Assembly: GCA_902613995.1 (NCBI GenBank)
Contig: CACMJG010000007.1
Location: 32,001-96,000 of the forward strand
Reading direction: 5' to 3'
Length of the DNA: 64,000 nucleotides
From: an uncultured Alphaproteobacteria bacterium
Lineage (GTDB): Bacteria; Pseudomonadota; Alphaproteobacteria; Methylaequorales; Methylaequoraceae
The position numbers were made by a program, and so were the translations under genes. The notes beneath the pieces were generated by a model that was not told the DNA's origin, did no database searches, and saw nothing but the letters and a program-made list of their open reading frames with translations. Below, piece after piece: positions 27,583 to 36,022 of the stretch (its first letter is position 1; every line of letters begins with the position of its first letter).

Positions 27583-29024
27583 AAAAGAATCAAAATTTTT
27601 TCCTTTTTTTAAAAGATCTTATATTTTATGGATTCATGACAGGTTTAAATAAATTATCTGTTCTTATTACCTTTCCTTTTCTAGCTCATTATTTTAGTGT
27701 AGAAGATTATGGAAGATTAGATTTTTTACTAAGTTTAATAAGTCTTATAATCGTATTTATAACATTTGGTCAAGATTCAGCAGTTGGAAGGTATATTCAA
27801 GAACAAAAAACAAAAGACAAAAAAAAAATTGTAGTAACAAACTCCTTTTTTATACATATAATTTTTCTAATAATAGTTTTAATTTTATTAATATATCTAA
27901 GGGACTATTTAGAAAATTTTTTTTATACAAATGAATTATTTTTAATTATAACTTTACAAATCCCATTTATCTTATTTATTTCTTTTTCTGAAAATATATT
28001 TAGATGGACCTTTTCAAAAACTAAATTTTTGATTATTTCAATATTAAATTTTTTTCTAATTGTAGTTTGCACCTATTTAGTAGTAACTACGAATAAAAAT
28101 ATAATAACGTTCTTCAATTTTTTATTATATGGCCAAGTTTTAATCACGATAATTTCATTTTTTCTATTAATAAATTTTTTTTATTTTAGGATTGATAAAA
28201 TACTGATTAAAAAACTTTTAAAATATGCTATTCCATGCGGGATAGTTTGTGTTATTTCAATTTTTGTTCCAATTTTAGAAAGATTTTTTGTAAAAAATTT
28301 TATTGGTGATTATGAATTAGGTTTGTTTGCTGTAGCAATTAAGATTTCATTATGTATTGGGGTGCTTGCTCAGGCTTTTCAATCTGCTTGGGGACCTTTC
28401 GCGCTTAGAAAGCATCAAGAAGAAGACTCTGAAAAAATTTTTAATTTAATATTATTTTTATTTGCAACAACAATCTCATTTTTAATTATTTTAATAATTG
28501 GTTTTTCTAAAAATATTGTATCTTTTCTGTCTTCTGAGAAATACATAGCATGTATTTTCTTAATTCTTCCTATTTGCTATGGTTATTCTTTACAATTTTT
28601 GGGGTGGATGCTTGAGATTGGAATATATATCTCCAAAAAACCTGAATTAATACTATTTGGATTCGCTGCTTACGTAATCACTTCAATAATTTCGTTGCAC
28701 ATACTTTGTAAATACTTCGGAATTCTTGGTATAGCATCATCTGTTGCGGTAAGTTTTTTTATAAAAATAGTTATTGACCTCATATTAGCTGAAAAATATT
28801 GGAAATCGATTTGGAAAATAAAAAGAATTATTTTTTTGAAATTGTTACTTTTAATCCTTTCTATTTTAATTATAAAATTGCATCAAATCTTAGCTGTTAA
28901 AGAAGTAATTTTGTTCTCTATTATTTTTTCAGTTTCATTTTTATTCATATCGTATTTATTTTCTACTAAGGATGAGAGAAATATAATTAAAAATATTTCT
29001 TTCAAAAGAATAATAAAGAATTGA
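27579..29024 (+). CDS. Wzx-like polysaccharide flippase
   Basis: 481 residues from a TTG start overlapping the previous stop (TTGA). There are about 12-14 hydrophobic helices; the N-terminus FMTGLNKLSVLITFPFLAHY resembles the RfbX/Wzx start, followed by FSVEDYGRLDFLLS. It should move undecaprenyl-linked repeat units across the inner membrane. It is the last gene of operon 1, with the stop lying inside the 10-bp inverted repeat at 29021. Confidence 0.82.
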   Translation: MKKNQNFFLFLKDLIFYGFMTGLNKLSVLITFPFLAHYFSVEDYGRLDFLLSLISLIIVFITFGQDSAVGRYIQEQKTKDKKKIVVTNSFFIHIIFLIIVLILLIYLRDYLENFFYTNELFLIITLQIPFILFISFSENIFRWTFSKTKFLIISILNFFLIVVCTYLVVTTNKNIITFFNFLLYGQVLITIISFFLLINFFYFRIDKILIKKLLKYAIPCGIVCVISIFVPILERFFVKNFIGDYELGLFAVAIKISLCIGVLAQAFQSAWGPFALRKHQEEDSEKIFNLILFLFATTISFLIILIIGFSKNIVSFLSSEKYIACIFLILPICYGYSLQFLGWMLEIGIYISKKPELILFGFAAYVITSIISLHILCKYFGILGIASSVAVSFFIKIVIDLILAEKYWKSIWKIKRIIFLKLLLLILSILIIKLHQILAVKEVILFSIIFSVSFLFISYLFSTKDERNIIKNISFKRIIKN

Positions 29025-29045
29025 AATTCACTATTTGAATTTCAA
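29021..29045. promoter_or_regulatory. Perfect 10-bp inverted repeat before the second glycan promoter, possible operator
   Basis: TTGAAATTCA, five bases, then TGAATTTCAA. The right arm contains the GAATTTCA block shared with the first promoter region (13891-13898). It ends 3 bases before the -35 box and includes the flippase stop codon. It is AT-rich and has no T-run directly after it, so an operator is likelier than a terminator. Confidence 0.5.
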
Positions 29046-29048
29046 ATC

Positions 29049-29076
29049 TTGAATAATATTTTTTTTTGTATATTAT
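29049..29076 (+). promoter_or_regulatory. Promoter of the second glycan operon
   Basis: TTGAAT (29049-29054), 16 bases, TATTAT (29071-29076). The block CTTGAATAATA followed by a T-run is identical to the first glycan promoter at 13902, and the upstream GAATTTCA lies at the same distance. The expected start near 29083 would give a leader of about 130 bases that carries the ops element roughly 60 bases in. Confidence 0.7.
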
Positions 29077-29126
29077 ATTGTAAAATGAAACTGTATCCTT
29101 GCCTTTTGGATCAACTATTTTTTATT

Positions 29127-29156
29127 GTCGCTTGTAAAAGTGACTGCGGTAGCTAT
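29127..29156 (+). promoter_or_regulatory. ops/JUMPStart element 2 with upstream hairpin
   Basis: TGCGGTAGCTAT at 29145-29156 is identical over 12 bases to the element at 15075. Immediately upstream, GTCGCTT-GTAA-AAGTGAC (29127-29144) folds into a 7-bp hairpin with one G-U pair. It sits in the leader between the promoter and the first gene of operon 2, the usual place for JUMPStart elements. Confidence 0.82.
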
Positions 29157-29215
29157 TAAGAATTTTTAGGGAAAAATAAAATTTTAAACAAACTACTATG
29201 TAGCAATTCAGTAAA

Positions 29216-30037
29216 ATGAAAAAAATACTTTTTGTTCTAATAACTTGTTCTCTTGACAAATCAAGAGATGATGTATTTGAGAAAGTATCAAAAAATATCT
29301 TGCAACTTGAAAAAAAGTTTAGATTTTTTAAAGACTTAATTGTCTTTGATAATGCTTCAGTTTCTCAAAAAACACTAAAATGTTTAAAAAAGTTTCCAAA
29401 AGTTTTTCGTTCATCAAAAAATATAGGGTTATGGAGTGGTCTGTATTGGATATTATGTAATTATAAAAATTATCTCAAAAAAGAATATGACTATATTTAT
29501 TTTATGGAATCAGACTGCATTCACTTCAATTTAGATAAATTAATAGAAGCAGAGCATTTTCTAGATAATAATCAAGAAATAGGCTCTATAAGATGCCAGA
29601 AATTCAGCGTTGCCTTTAAATTTCTTTATAATAAAGACTCATTTTTCTCACGTCTTGTAAATGATCCTATCAGACTTAGATCATTTCCATCTAATAAAAA
29701 CGCTTATTTCATAAAAATCCCCAATTACAAAAATTTATATAAGAGTAATTTACATGCTAAATTGGTTGGTCTTAGTAAAATTCAATTATTAAAGAAAATT
29801 TTTCAAAATTTATCAAAAAATGATTCAATTACAGAAAAAGATTTTTTTTGTGAATATTGGAAATTTTATAAAGCTATCGGAATAATAAATGGTGGTACTA
29901 TGACAGACCTAGCTGGTAGAAATCAACGTGGAAAAATTTTAATGAGCGGTATAAATACACTTGATAATAATAAAGGTTATTTAGATTCAAGAAATAGTAA
30001 GCTTATTAGAAAAGGGTTTAAAATTATATATAATTGA
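29216..30037 (+). CDS. Putative GT-A-fold glycosyltransferase
   Basis: 273 residues. The N-terminus KKILFVLITCSLDKS leads into a GT2-like layout: a strand-loop LIVFDNASVS where the nucleotide binds, FRSSKNIGLWSGL, and YFMESDCI in the position of the DxD metal motif. It lacks a textbook DxD, so the assignment rests on fold pattern and location as first gene of operon 2. The acceptor and donor are unknown. Confidence 0.55.
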   Translation: MKKILFVLITCSLDKSRDDVFEKVSKNILQLEKKFRFFKDLIVFDNASVSQKTLKCLKKFPKVFRSSKNIGLWSGLYWILCNYKNYLKKEYDYIYFMESDCIHFNLDKLIEAEHFLDNNQEIGSIRCQKFSVAFKFLYNKDSFFSRLVNDPIRLRSFPSNKNAYFIKIPNYKNLYKSNLHAKLVGLSKIQLLKKIFQNLSKNDSITEKDFFCEYWKFYKAIGIINGGTMTDLAGRNQRGKILMSGINTLDNNKGYLDSRNSKLIRKGFKIIYN

Positions 30038-30041
30038 ACCT

Positions 30042-30446
30042 ATGTACTTCATTAATGGCATCGATATAGTTGATCGTAGAAGAATAAAAAAAACATTGTA
30101 TAACTTTGGTAATAAATTCCTTGAAAAAATTCTATCTAAGAAAGAGCTTAAGGCTATTTTAAAATTTTCAAAAAATAAAGAATTATTAAGTGAAAAACTT
30201 TCTAACAAATTTGCTGCCAAGGAAGCTGCTGCTAAGGCACTTGGTACTGGTTTTACCAATGGAGTTTGCTTTTCAGACTTTGAAATAACAAATGATGATA
30301 AGGGTAAACCAAATATTTATTTTCAGGGAAAATCAAAAACTATTCTAAAAAATATTCAGAAGAATTATAAAAATTATGGAGTTTCTTTATCGATATCTAG
30401 TGAAAAAGAATATTCTATTGCAGTTATCTCAATATACTTTTTTTAA
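30042..30446 (+). CDS. acpS: Holo-[acyl-carrier-protein] synthase (AcpS)
   Basis: 134 residues. GIDIVDRRRI gives the metal-binding Asp8 and FAAKEAAAKALGTG gives Glu61, the two signature motifs of AcpS. It attaches 4'-phosphopantetheine from CoA to the serine of an acyl carrier protein. Its presence inside a glycan operon is unusual; a stand-alone acyl carrier protein and an AMP-ligase are encoded at 41489-43160, which gives it a plausible dedicated partner. Whether another acpS exists in the genome is unknown. Confidence 0.9.
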   Translation: MYFINGIDIVDRRRIKKTLYNFGNKFLEKILSKKELKAILKFSKNKELLSEKLSNKFAAKEAAAKALGTGFTNGVCFSDFEITNDDKGKPNIYFQGKSKTILKNIQKNYKNYGVSLSISSEKEYSIAVISIYFF

Positions 30447-31507
30447 TGCCAAGGTCTCAGGTTGATAAAGATTTTAAAGTAAGTGTAATTCTTACCAACT
30501 ACAATGGCATGCCCTATTTAAAGAAATCTGTGAATAGTATTTTATCTCAAACGTACAAAAATTTTGAACTTATCATTGTTGATGATTGTTCTACTGATGA
30601 TAGTGCAAAATTTTTAAAATCTTTAAATTTTAATCGTCTTAAATTAATTTTTAATAAAAGGAATATAGGTCAAACCTTAAGTCTTAATAAGGCAATAAGC
30701 GTATCAACTGGCAGTTTTATTGCTAGAATGGATTCTGATGATATTTCAACCAGAAATAGGTTTAAAGAGCAAATCAATTATTTTAAAAAAAATCCAGGAA
30801 TTGATATCTTAGGCTCTCAAGCCAAAATAATTAATAAATTCGACAAAGAAGTTGGAGAAATAAATGTACCTTCTAAACACTCAGCAGTATGGGCATATAG
30901 TTTGATGCACAACCCTTTTATTCATCCAAGTATAATAATGAAAAAAAAAATATTCATAAAACCAAACAAACCCTATTGTGATAAACATATTAATCAGGAC
31001 TTTGATCTATGGTCAAGAATATTACCAAATCATAAAGCTGCTAATATTAAAAAGAGACTTTTGCTATATAGGATTCATGATTCCAATATGACAAAAGCTT
31101 ATATGAAAAAAAATATAGTTTCAAATGTATCGATCATAAAAAACAGGTTAAAAAAAGAAAAAATTTTTTTCAAAATAAAAACAGGTGAAATTTTTAAAAT
31201 ACAAAGATATTTTTCAGATTCCAGAAAAGTTGCTGATAAAAAAAATATAGATAGATTAAAATTAAGTAAAATATACTTTAGATTCTATGAATTTATTTTA
31301 ACAAAATACAAAATTGACAAGGAGTTTAATTTCTTTTTTATAAATAGAATTCTTATTTCAAGTTTTAAATTCAATGTAATGAATCCTAGAAAGATAATTT
31401 CTGAAATCATTTTTCTAACCAAAATATTTGTCAAATTTCCCAAAGAGGTGATTATTGTTTTAATAAAAATTTTCAAAAAAAAAATATATGGAACTAAATC
31501 CCCTTAA
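30446..31507 (+). CDS. GT2 glycosyltransferase
   Basis: 353 residues. VSVILTNYNGMPYLKKSVNS, LIIVDDCSTDDS and RMDSDDIS give the standard GT2 nucleotide and DxD motifs in the first 95 residues. The C-terminal third is Lys/Ile-rich with amphipathic helices that may touch the membrane. It begins at the acpS stop (TAATG) and overlaps the next glycosyltransferase by 20 bases. Donor and acceptor unknown. Confidence 0.87.
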   Translation: MPRSQVDKDFKVSVILTNYNGMPYLKKSVNSILSQTYKNFELIIVDDCSTDDSAKFLKSLNFNRLKLIFNKRNIGQTLSLNKAISVSTGSFIARMDSDDISTRNRFKEQINYFKKNPGIDILGSQAKIINKFDKEVGEINVPSKHSAVWAYSLMHNPFIHPSIIMKKKIFIKPNKPYCDKHINQDFDLWSRILPNHKAANIKKRLLLYRIHDSNMTKAYMKKNIVSNVSIIKNRLKKEKIFFKIKTGEIFKIQRYFSDSRKVADKKNIDRLKLSKIYFRFYEFILTKYKIDKEFNFFFINRILISSFKFNVMNPRKIISEIIFLTKIFVKFPKEVIIVLIKIFKKKIYGTKSP

Positions 31508-32432
31508 ATATTTTACTGGATATAAAATAAGTATAATTAACCAATTCGCACCACCTCCTTACGGAGGAGGCAATCAGTTTTTGCTGGCCTTAAATAAATG
31601 GGTTAAGAAAGCAGGATATGATATAGGACCAAACAAAATAGGAATAAATACGAAATTTGTATTATTTAATTCTTTTAATTTTGATATGAATTGGCTCAGT
31701 AAAAAATTAAAAAAAAAAAAATATTCTACAGTTCATAGGGTTGATGGACCTATTGCTCTTTACAGAGGAGAGAATATTGATCTAGACAAAAGAATTGTTG
31801 ATTTCAATCGGTCTTATGCTGATTATACAATATTTCAAAGCAATTACAGCTATAATGAACATGTCAATTTAGGATTTTTATTTGATGATAATAAAATAAA
31901 AATTATCCCAAATGCTCCAGACCCTGATATTTTTAATTCAGAAAACAGAAAGGAGATTTCAAAACAAACAAAAATCAAAATTATTGCTACAAGCTGGTCA
32001 TCTAATATTAGAAAGGGACAGAAGACCTATGAATGGATTGACAAAAACCTAAACTTCAAAAAGTATGATTTTACATTTGTAGGGAATATTAATGCAAAAT
32101 TTGAAAATATAAAAATTATAAGCCCTAAGAAATCTGAAGATCTGGCTTCAATTCTTCGTGATCACGATATTTTTTTGACAGCTAGTCAAAATGATCCCTG
32201 TTCGAATGCTGTCCTGGAGGCTCTTGCTTGTGGTTTACCCGTAGTATATTTTAATTCTGGAGGACATCCTGAAATTGTTAGACAAGCTGGGTATAGTTTT
32301 TCAAAAAACGAGGAAATAATAGACTTAATTAAAAAGGTTGTGCATAATTATAATGATTTACAGAATAAGATTATAGTTCCTGACATTCAAAATGTAGCAA
32401 ATCAATATTTAGAATTATTTCGCTGTGATTAA
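31488..32432 (+). CDS. GT4-like glycosyltransferase
   Basis: 314 residues. N-terminal INQFAPPPYGGGNQF is a glycine-rich acceptor-side loop seen in GT4 enzymes; the C-terminal donor site is LTASQNDPCSNAVLEALACG followed by LPVVYFNSGGHPEIV, with the E-x7-E replaced by a D...E pattern. It overlaps both neighbours (20 and 8 bases). Function in the repeat-unit assembly is inferred from location. Confidence 0.8.
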   Translation: MELNPLKYFTGYKISIINQFAPPPYGGGNQFLLALNKWVKKAGYDIGPNKIGINTKFVLFNSFNFDMNWLSKKLKKKKYSTVHRVDGPIALYRGENIDLDKRIVDFNRSYADYTIFQSNYSYNEHVNLGFLFDDNKIKIIPNAPDPDIFNSENRKEISKQTKIKIIATSWSSNIRKGQKTYEWIDKNLNFKKYDFTFVGNINAKFENIKIISPKKSEDLASILRDHDIFLTASQNDPCSNAVLEALACGLPVVYFNSGGHPEIVRQAGYSFSKNEEIIDLIKKVVHNYNDLQNKIIVPDIQNVANQYLELFRCD

Positions 32433-33201
32433 AGATTATATATTAAAAAATAAGAAAAATGACGTTAATCCACAAATACTATGGACTAATTTATGGAAAA
32501 AAGAAAAACTTAAAAACGATATAAAATTCATAGTAAATCAAGCTAAAAACAGTGAAGAATACGGTATAGTTAAAAATTTTATTAAAATTCTGCCAAAGAA
32601 ATCGAGAATAATTGATGGTGGATGTGGACATGGTGAATGGGTAATTCTTTTAAATGAATTAGGTTTTATTACTGATGGATTGGATTTTAGCAATGTAATT
32701 ATTGCAAGTTTAAAAAAACATTATCCAAAATATTCATGGAAAAAAGAGGACATTACAAATCTAAGTTATAAAGATTCCTCAATTGATACATATTTTTCCT
32801 GGGGTGTTTTTGAGCACTTTGAAGACGGTTTTTCCAGGCCTTTAAAAGAAGCCTACAGAGTATTAAGAAAAAAAGGATATCTAATTATCAGTGTGCCTTA
32901 TGATAACTTTCGTATGAGACTTCAGAAACGAAAAATAAGAAATAAACCTAATGATAATTTTCATTTTTATCAGTGGAGATTGAGAGAACACGAGTTATTT
33001 AATGAATTAAGTATTAATAATTTTGAAGTTCTAAAAATCAACTATATTCATAAAATTCAGGGAACAAAAAGACTTCTTACGTCATTAAAACTAAATTTTT
33101 TACCAACTTTTTTTTTTGATAGACTAGTTATAATTATTTCAAAATTACTTCCATCAAAATTATTCGCTCACATGCTAATTGCAGTTGCACAAAAAAAATA
33201 A
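32425..33201 (+). CDS. Class I SAM-dependent methyltransferase
   Basis: 258 residues from a GTG start. IIDGGCGHGEWVILL is the SAM motif I, TDGLDFS the acidic motif II, and WGVFEHFEDGF the post-motif block, as in Methyltransf_11 proteins. Probably methylates a sugar hydroxyl or a carrier-linked intermediate. It overlaps the preceding glycosyltransferase by 8 bases. Confidence 0.82.
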   Translation: MIKDYILKNKKNDVNPQILWTNLWKKEKLKNDIKFIVNQAKNSEEYGIVKNFIKILPKKSRIIDGGCGHGEWVILLNELGFITDGLDFSNVIIASLKKHYPKYSWKKEDITNLSYKDSSIDTYFSWGVFEHFEDGFSRPLKEAYRVLRKKGYLIISVPYDNFRMRLQKRKIRNKPNDNFHFYQWRLREHELFNELSINNFEVLKINYIHKIQGTKRLLTSLKLNFLPTFFFDRLVIIISKLLPSKLFAHMLIAVAQKK

Positions 33202-33204
33202 TTT

Positions 33205-34299
33205 ATGCATATAATTTTTTATCTTGATCAAGGAACAACCTTATCAAAATTTAATGAGCTAGGAACTATTGATAGAGAACTAGCTTTTTTGAAATGTCTT
33301 GTAAAAGAAAAATATAAAATTTCTTTATTTAGTTGGGCTAAAGGAGAAGATAAAAAATTTGTAAAAAAAATTAATCCTATAAAATTGGTAGAGAATAAGA
33401 AAAAAATAAGATCTAGGCTGTGGGTTATACCAGAATTAATAAGATTAATGAGAAAGAATAAAAATTCAATTTTACTTACTAATCAGACATTTGGATCTGA
33501 ATGGGCATTAATTGCATCAAAGTTAACAAAAACAACTATGATTGCAAGATCAGGATTTCCACTATCTTTGCACACTAAAAAATTATACGGAAAGTTTTCA
33601 TTAATTTATATATATTTTAAATTTGTAGAGTTTTTTGTTTTTAAATTTGCTGAAAAAATTATTACAACTAGTGAACATCAATATCGATATATAAGTAAAA
33701 AAAGAAAAAAAAATATTTTTTTATTACCAAATTATGTTGATATTGAAAAATTTGACACCACAAGAAAATATAAAAATAATAATAAGTTGACACTAGTATT
33801 CACTGGAAGACTTACTAAACAAAAAAACTTAGAATTTTTGCTAAAATCTATAAAAAATATAAAAAATATAAAATTAAAAATAGTTGGAGAGGGAGAATTA
33901 CGTATGCAATTAGAAAATTATGTCAATGAAAATAGTTTACCTGTGGAGTTTTTGGGACAAAAAAAAAATATAGAATTAAAAAATATCTACAGGACTGCGG
34001 ATATATTTATTTTTCCATCAATTTATGAAGGCAATCCCAAAGCAATGTTAGAAGCAATGGCATCACGACTTCCAGTCATTGCATCAAATGTAATAGGAAT
34101 AAAACAAATAATAATCGATAATGTTAACGGTTTTTTATTTAATGAGAATAATAGCATCGATTTGTCAGGAAAGATTGAAAAATTAAGATCATCAAGGGAA
34201 AGAAGAAGAATTGGAAACAATGCTTTTGAGTATATTAAAAAAAATCATAGTCTTAAAATTTATTTGATGAAGCTTAAACAGATTTTAAATGATAAATAA
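33205..34299 (+). CDS. GT4 glycosyltransferase
   Basis: 364 residues. Two GT-B lobes; the donor lobe begins at TLVFTGRLTKQKNLEFLL and contains FPSIYEGNPKAMLEAMASRL with the E-x7-E pair typical of GT4. It overlaps the GalE gene by 11 bases. Family secure, linkage unknown. Confidence 0.87.
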   Translation: MHIIFYLDQGTTLSKFNELGTIDRELAFLKCLVKEKYKISLFSWAKGEDKKFVKKINPIKLVENKKKIRSRLWVIPELIRLMRKNKNSILLTNQTFGSEWALIASKLTKTTMIARSGFPLSLHTKKLYGKFSLIYIYFKFVEFFVFKFAEKIITTSEHQYRYISKKRKKNIFLLPNYVDIEKFDTTRKYKNNNKLTLVFTGRLTKQKNLEFLLKSIKNIKNIKLKIVGEGELRMQLENYVNENSLPVEFLGQKKNIELKNIYRTADIFIFPSIYEGNPKAMLEAMASRLPVIASNVIGIKQIIIDNVNGFLFNENNSIDLSGKIEKLRSSRERRRIGNNAFEYIKKNHSLKIYLMKLKQILNDK

Positions 34300-35296
34300 A
34301 AAAATAAAATTCTTATTAACTGGAGGGGCTGGATACATAGGCACTCAAATGTCACATTTACTAATTGATCTCGGTCATCAAGTTTCGATTATTGATGATC
34401 TGTCAAATGGTACTCAAAAATATCTTCCTAAAAATATTAAGTTTTATAAAGGAAATTATGGAAATAAAAATCTTGTTAAAAAAGTAATAAATGAAAATAA
34501 ACCTGACTTAGTCATTCATTTAGCAGGAAATATTATACAATACGAGTCATATGAGAAGCCTTTGTTATATTACGAAAATAATTTGATAAATGCATTTAAT
34601 TTTTTTAGGACCTGTATTGAATGCAAAATTAAAAATTTTGTAATTTCTTCTACAGCAGCAATCTATGGTAATACAAAAAATAAAACAATTAGAGAGATTG
34701 ATCCTAACAATCCCTATAGTCCATACAGTAGAACAAAATTGTCAATTGAGTGGCTCCTTGAAGATTTATCTAATTCAGAAAAAATTAACTATATTTTTCT
34801 AAGGTACTTTAATGTTGCAGGAGCTGATATGCAGACCAGATGTGGACAATTAGGTAAAAAATCAACTCATATAGTGAAAATAATAGTTGAATATATCCAA
34901 AAAAAGAGAACAGAAATTTCAATTTTTGGAAATAATTTTCAAACCTACGATGGTACGTGTATTCGTGATTTCATTCATGTACATGATTTAGTAGATGCTC
35001 ATCTCAAAGCATCAATATATCTTTTAAAGAATAAAAAAAATGAAGTGTTTAATCTAGGTTCAGGTAGAGGTTATTCAGTTATAGAAGTAATAAAAAAAGC
35101 AGAAGCTATTTTTAATAAAAAAATAAAAATTAAATTCACAAACCGAAGAAATGGGGATAATGCAAGATTAGTTGCAAATATATCAAAAGCGAAAAAACAA
35201 CTAATCTGGTATCCCAAATATTCAGATATTGCAAATATTCTTAAAACTGCATGTTTATGGGAAGAGAAAATTAAAAACTCTAGAGATAAAAAATGA
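34289..35296 (+). CDS. galE: UDP-glucose 4-epimerase (GalE-type)
   Basis: 335 residues, usual GalE length. TGGAGYIGTQ (11-20) binds NAD, IDDLSNGTQ follows the adenine-ribose strand, SSTAAIYGN has the catalytic Ser, YSRTK the YxxxK pair, and RYFNVAGAD plus CIRDFIHVHDL are GalE signatures. It interconverts UDP-Glc/UDP-Gal or their N-acetyl forms. It overlaps the next methyltransferase by 4 bases. Confidence 0.88.
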   Translation: MINKKIKFLLTGGAGYIGTQMSHLLIDLGHQVSIIDDLSNGTQKYLPKNIKFYKGNYGNKNLVKKVINENKPDLVIHLAGNIIQYESYEKPLLYYENNLINAFNFFRTCIECKIKNFVISSTAAIYGNTKNKTIREIDPNNPYSPYSRTKLSIEWLLEDLSNSEKINYIFLRYFNVAGADMQTRCGQLGKKSTHIVKIIVEYIQKKRTEISIFGNNFQTYDGTCIRDFIHVHDLVDAHLKASIYLLKNKKNEVFNLGSGRGYSVIEVIKKAEAIFNKKIKIKFTNRRNGDNARLVANISKAKKQLIWYPKYSDIANILKTACLWEEKIKNSRDKK

Positions 35297-36018
35297 GTGA
35301 TTTAGAAAAAAGTCACTTTTCAAAGTGGAGAAAAGAAATTGAAAAGAAAACAGGTAAGTCCCGTGATGAATTTTTTTCTTATTTTGATGATTCACTAAAT
35401 TATAATCATAATCTTAAGCAAGGAATGTGGGATTTTTCTTATCATATTTTAAAAGATGAAATTCTTGATTATCTTGGTAATCCCCACAACTGCAATGCAC
35501 TGGAGATTGGGTTTGGCGGGGGAAGGCTTCTAAGAGCAGCAAGTTTTTATTTTAATAGTGTTATTGGTATTGATATTCACAAATCATTTACTACTGTAGA
35601 AAAAATGTTAAAGAGAGAAAAAATAAATAATGTAAAACTTATCAAAGGTGCCGGAAACAGTATTCCATTAGAAGACAAAAGTATCGATTTTATTTATAGC
35701 TTTATAGTAATGCAACACTTACCAACCTTAAATGTTTTGATTGATTATATTAGAGAAATTAAAAGAGTTTTAAAGCCTAAAAAACCTGCGTGTTTGTATG
35801 TTGGTAATTTAAAATTTAATTGGAGGATGAAAAATTATATCGAGCTTATTTCTGACAAAAAATACGAATCAAGAGATAATACACTACTATTGCGATCAAG
35901 GTTCTTTTGTAGAATATTAAAAAAAGAAGGTTTTAAAATTCTGAAAATTGGTATTAATCGAAAAAAACCCTGGATAAAAAAAGATGGAAACCAAAACTAC
36001 GCAGTCATAATTTCTTAA
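35293..36018 (+). CDS. Class I SAM-dependent methyltransferase
   Basis: 241 residues. NALEIGFGGGRLLRAAS is motif I, VIGIDIH motif II, IDFIYSFIVMQHL the post-II block. The N-terminal SHFSKWRKEIEKKTGKS is charged and unassigned. Probably a sugar-modifying methyltransferase of operon 2; it ends 4 bases before the ABC exporter. Confidence 0.8.
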   Translation: MSDLEKSHFSKWRKEIEKKTGKSRDEFFSYFDDSLNYNHNLKQGMWDFSYHILKDEILDYLGNPHNCNALEIGFGGGRLLRAASFYFNSVIGIDIHKSFTTVEKMLKREKINNVKLIKGAGNSIPLEDKSIDFIYSFIVMQHLPTLNVLIDYIREIKRVLKPKKPACLYVGNLKFNWRMKNYIELISDKKYESRDNTLLLRSRFFCRILKKEGFKILKIGINRKKPWIKKDGNQNYAVIIS

Positions 36019-36022
36019 AGTT

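Noticed and set aside
29021..29045. Inverted repeat as a terminator for operon 1
   Set aside because: The stem is AT-rich and the following T-run starts only 14 bases later, inside the promoter spacer; an operator explains it better.
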